Below are positions 60,449-64,000 of a DNA stretch of 64,000 bases, piece after piece. This stretch comes from Salvelinus alpinus (lineage: Eukaryota; Chordata; Actinopteri; Salmoniformes; Salmonidae). Where the stretch lies: positions 81,276,901 through 81,340,900 of the forward strand of contig NC_092087.1 of assembly GCF_045679555.1 (NCBI RefSeq), read 5' to 3'. The position numbers and the translations under genes were made by a program. The notes under the pieces were generated by a model. The model saw only the letters and a list, made by a program, of their open reading frames with translations, did no database searches and was not told where the DNA came from. Numbering within the stretch: the first letter of the stretch is position 1; the number at the start of each line of letters is the position of its first letter.

Positions 60449-63162
60449 TCACTGGCTGTCCCTCAGGCTGTGGCAGGAGGACACATATTTGGCTGCCAAA
60501 ACTGCACATTTTGGCTTTTCACCCAACAAATATTTGAATTTTTCTTCATCTTTTATAGTTTCAAATTCTTTGTATTGAATTATAATTTTGGGAAAGAAAT
60601 ATGCTCTTAGGTCTGAGTATTTGTCACAGTGTAGTAGGAAATGCACTTCTGTCTCTACCTCTCCCCTGGAGCAGAGTGAGCACAGCCTGTCCTCCCTGGG
60701 CAGCCAGGTTTGTCTGTGACGACCGGTCTCTATAGCCAGACTGTGCTCACTGAGTCTGTACCTAGTCAATGTTTTCCTCAGTTTTCTATCAGTCACAGTG
60801 GTCAGATAGTCTGCCACCATGTACTGTCTGTTTAGAGCCAAATAGCATTGAAGTTTACTTTGATTTTTTGTGGTGTCTTTCCAATAGGTTATATATTTTT
60901 CTTTTTGTTTTGTGATGATTTGGTTGGGCCAGATTTTCTGAGGGCTGTCCCGAGGCTCTATGGGGTTGGTTTGGGTTGGTGAACTGAGCCTCAGAACCAG
61001 CTGGCTGAGGGGACTCTTCTCTGGTTTCATCTCTTGACATTGTAGAGCTGTGTGATGGAATGTTTTAGGGTCACTTGTTTTTAGATGGTTGTAAAATGTG
61101 ATGGCTCTTTTTTCTATTCGAATGAGGAGGGGATATTGGCCCAATTCTGCCCTACATGCGTTATTTGGAGTTTTTCTTTGTACTTGCAATACAGTCTTGC
61201 AAAACTCTGCATGCAATACTTCAATTGGATGTTTGTCCCATTTAGTAAATTCATTATTAGAGAGTGGACCCCATACTTCACTGCCATATAGAGCAATTGG
61301 TTCTATAACTGATTGAAACATTTTGAGCCAGATTCTAATTGGAATTTCAATTTTGATGTTCCTTTTAATGGCATAGAATGCTCTTCTTGCTTTGTCTCTC
61401 AGCTCATTCACAGCCATGTGAAAGCTACCTGTGTTGCTGATATTTAGTCCTAGATATGTGTAGTTTTTGGTGTGTTCTAATAGAACTGTGTCCAAATAGA
61501 ATTTATATTTGTCATCCTTATTTCCTGACCTTTTTTGGAATATCATTATATTTGTTTTTTTTAGGTTAACGGTCAGAGCCCAAGTCTGACAAAAATCCCA
61601 TCAGCACCACAGGCCTTTTTGGGTTGGAGATTGCATATTTTTTCCAATAATTCTTCTTCTGTAATTGGGGTATCCACAGGATTCTGATAGTCTTTGACTG
61701 CTAATTCAAGGATTTGTAATTTTTCTTGTATATCTTTTTGTTCTGGGCTCTTTGTTATATTGCTGTAGAGGTTTGCAAAGTGATTTCTCCACATATCCCC
61801 ATTTTGGATAGCCAACTCCTCATGATGAGGTTTGTTTAATTTATTCCAATTCTCCCAGAAGTGGTTTGATTCTATGGATTCCTCAATTCCATCCAGCTGA
61901 TTTCTAATGTGCTGTTCCTTTTTTGTTCTTAGGGTGCGTTTGTATTGCTTCAGTGTTTCCCCATATTGAAGGCGTATATTTTTGTTGTCTGGTTCTCTGT
62001 GTTTTTGATTAGATATATTTCTCAATGACTTTCTTAGATTTTTGCAATCATTATCAAACCATTTTTCATTATCTGTTATTTTTGGTTTGCTCTTATGCTT
62101 CTTTAGATTAGCCAAGGAGGCTAATTTGTCAAATATAAAGTTTATGTTCCTAACGGCCAAATTTACACCTTCATTGCTGAAGGAGAATGTTAAGGCTAAA
62201 AAGTAGTCCAGGAGAGATTGTATTTTTTGGCTACTAATTGCTTTTTGGTAGATGTCTGTACTGTTTGCACTCCATCTATAGGCTTGTTTAGTACCATGTA
62301 ATTTATTGGGCCATGATGCTTCATGGTTGGGTTCTGCTCTTCTCAGATACACTGTGATTTTACTGTGGTCTGAGAGAGGTGTTAGTGGGCTGACTGTGAA
62401 GGCTCTGAGAGACTATGGGTTTAGGTCGGTGAGGAAGTAGTCTACAGTGCTGCTGCCAAGGGATGAGCTGTAGGTGTACCTACCAAAAGAGTCTCCTCTC
62501 AGCCTGCCATTGACTATGTACAGACCCAGTGTTCGACAGAGCCTCAGGAGCTGTAATCCATTTTTGTTTTTCACTTTGTCATAGTTGTTTCTGTGGGGGT
62601 ATGTGGGGAGGGAAAGGTTATTGCTTCCTGGTAGGTGTTTATCCCCATGACTGTTAATAGTGTCTTGTTCTTCTGCTATTCTAGCATTCAGGTCTCCACA
62701 TACCAGTACGTTGCCTTGGGCCTGAAAGTGACTAATCTCTCCCTCTAGAATGGAGAAGCTCTCTTCGTTGAAGTAGGGTGACTCTGAGGGGGGAATGTAT
62801 GTGGCACAGAGGAAGACGTTTTTATCTGTCAAGATAGCCTCCTTGTTGATTTTTAACCAGATAAAGAATTCTCCTGTTTTGATCAATTCGATTGAATTAA
62901 TTAGTTCAGATTTATACCATATTAGCATTCCCCCTGAGTCTCTGCCCTGTTTGATTCCTTTTAATTTAGTGGATGGTATGATTATCTCCCTATAACCTAG
63001 TGGACAGCCAGTGGAAACATCACCTCTGCACCATGTTTCCTGTAGTACTAAAATATCAACATCATCAATTTCTTTCAGGAAGTCTGGGTTTCTGCTCTTT
63101 AGCCCAAAAGCAGAGGACTTTAATCCTTGTATATTCCAACATGCAACGTAAAAAGACTTCAT
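60449..63162 (-). pseudogene. LINE ORF2: endonuclease and remnant reverse transcriptase
   Basis: The start MKSFYVACWNIQGLKSS at 63162 opens an apurinic/apyrimidinic-type endonuclease with visible motifs VLQETWC, LCATYIPPS, VCGDLNARI and STVDYFLTD. An in-frame TAG at 62413-62415 follows it. The same frame then continues to about 61573 and ends at KKACGADGI, an early reverse-transcriptase motif. Downstream of this the catalytic palm with its YADD-type motif is missing. The frame resumes in another register at 61546 with NYTYLGLNISNTGSFH and ends with a C-x2-C-x9-H-x4-C zinc-binding tail (CSLCSRGEVETEVHFLLHC). So there is one stop, one large internal deletion and a frame change. Confidence 0.88.
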
Positions 63163-63361
63163 AACTTTTTTTTTCTCTCTTTTCTTTACCTTTCAAAATG
63201 AGACAAACACTCACAATCCAAGAAGAACCATTAAAATAGGATTTTTCAATTAAAGTAAACTCTTATTTTGCAAATGTGATTTGTTTATCATTTAAGATAG
63301 AATTTGTGTCATGCCACTTGGGTGGATGTAGTGTGAGAATGGTGGAGTTCTTGTGCTCATC

Positions 63362-64000
63362 TTACCATGACCCTCGGCCCATCACATGTGAGCATAGTAG
63401 ACTCAGCATTTGTTTAATGTCACTCATTTGGTTGGTGGGGGCTGGGCCAGTTGCTCCTCTCACAGCCTGTGCGTAGCTCTGCCTGCTGGGCTGTGGCTCC
63501 TCCAGGTGTGGGTCTGCGGTGGGGAGGAGGGGGGTGGTAGGCCTCATCTGGGTGGCTCTGAAGCTGGGCTGGGGTGGTCTGTGCTGCGCTGGCTGTGGTG
63601 GGCATTGAGGTTGGTGGTGCTGTGGTCGTGGCTGGGGGGTCCAGGGTGCTGGTCCGGGATGTTGTCTCGGTGATCTCGGCGGGGTGGAGATTGCTCCGCT
63701 GTTCCTGGGTGGAGAGGTCGGGCTGCGGTTTAGAGCGACGTCCTTGAGAGTCTTGGCAAGGATGGGGACTGTCTCCCTGTACAGGTGAACATGGTCATAG
63801 AGACAGTCCAGATCGAGGGTGGGATGGTGGGCCAGGTGTACATTGGGTCGCAGGGCACAGTCCCGGGATAGGCTGGCATTTATTCTTTGGATTGTGGCAG
63901 GGTGGAAGTCCCTCCTCTGTAGAAGGGTTGACACTATGATTCTTGAGTTGGGGAAGATTGCGGAGGCCTTCTCAATCACTCCCCGTAGTGAAGTCGCCAA
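63362..64000 (-). CDS. LINE ORF1, C-terminal part of an SGNH/GDSL esterase-like protein (partial)
   Basis: The frame is open to the window edge, so the start lies outside. The visible part reads VIEKASAIFPNSRIIVSTLL, then NVHLAHHPTLDLDCLYDHVH. YDHVHL fits the D-x-x-H block that carries the last two catalytic residues of SGNH hydrolases. Esterase-type ORF1 proteins are known from CR1/L2-group LINEs. A proline/glutamine-rich stretch of about 80 residues follows, and the frame ends at 63362. The nucleophile and oxyanion blocks would be farther right, outside the window. No break is seen in this part. Confidence 0.6.
   Translation of the reverse strand: MATSLRGVIEKASAIFPNSRIIVSTLLQRRDFHPATIQRINASLSRDCALRPNVHLAHHPTLDLDCLYDHVHLYRETVPILAKTLKDVALNRSPTSPPRNSGAISTPPRSPRQHPGPAPWTPQPRPQHHQPQCPPQPAQHRPPQPSFRATQMRPTTPLLPTADPHLEEPQPSRQSYAQAVRGATGPAPTNQMSDIKQMLSLLCSHVMGRGSW

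Larger units (their letters stand above)
60098..64000 (-). mobile_element. Long LINE with ORF1 and ORF2, running off the right edge
   Basis: A non-LTR retrotransposon read right to left. ORF1 (partial, 63362-64000), a 200-bp spacer, ORF2 (63162-60449) and a 3'UTR ending in AATTG/ATTGA tandem units at about 60098-60117 occur in the expected order. ORF2 has an N-terminal endonuclease and a C-terminal zinc-binding tail. The 3' end abuts the CT microsatellite. The clade is uncertain (CR1/L2 or I/Nimb-like). ORF2 is broken, so this copy is dead. Confidence 0.9.

Overview
The window is chromosomal DNA from a salmonid fish. Three observations support this: vertebrate-type split genes with GT-AG introns, several Tc1-like transposons including a Sleeping Beauty-type copy, and many other repeats I recognise from salmonid genomes (LINE 3' ends, tRNA-derived SINEs, foldback MITEs, long CA/CT microsatellites). 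Two runs of exactly 100 N are assembly gaps. Nothing looks prokaryotic, and there is no CRISPR array or operon.

Layout. 1-6.2 kb: repeats, including a Sleeping Beauty-type Tc1 element split by a LINE insertion, a (CA)n tract and a 72-bp tandem repeat. 6.2-12.3 kb, plus strand: an RNF122/RNF24-like membrane RING gene. 12.4-32.2 kb, minus strand: pdcd11 (RRP5 homologue), for which I trace 34 coding exons and 1806 codons. 32.5-33.8 kb, plus strand: atp5mk (DAPIT/USMG5). 33.8-40.4 kb, minus strand: taf5, 12 coding exons and 749 codons. 40.5-64 kb is gene-poor: Tc1 elements, SINEs, microsatellites, a 41-bp minisatellite, one plausible first coding exon of an unidentified gene at 52.34 kb, MITEs (one apparently carrying duplicated neighbouring DNA), an LTR element inserted into a LINE, and a long minus-strand LINE that runs off the right edge.

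The block taf5 - atp5mk - pdcd11 matches the human 10q24.33 neighbourhood in gene content and relative orientation. pdcd11 and atp5mk are divergent and probably share a promoter. The two flanking pairs (rnf122-like/pdcd11 and atp5mk/taf5) are convergent, with poly(A) signals only 40-90 bp apart. The products do unrelated jobs (ubiquitin ligation, pre-rRNA processing, ATP synthase, TFIID/SAGA), so the clustering reflects conserved synteny, not one pathway.

Exon coordinates come from reading splice sites and checking that reading phase carries across every junction. Family names for repeats come from memory and are hedged where I am unsure. I did not find a clearly new biological system. The most interesting items are a MITE that seems to have captured neighbouring DNA, a reading-frame break in the RNF122-like N-terminus, the nested elements, and the unidentified first exon beside a (TG)n tract.
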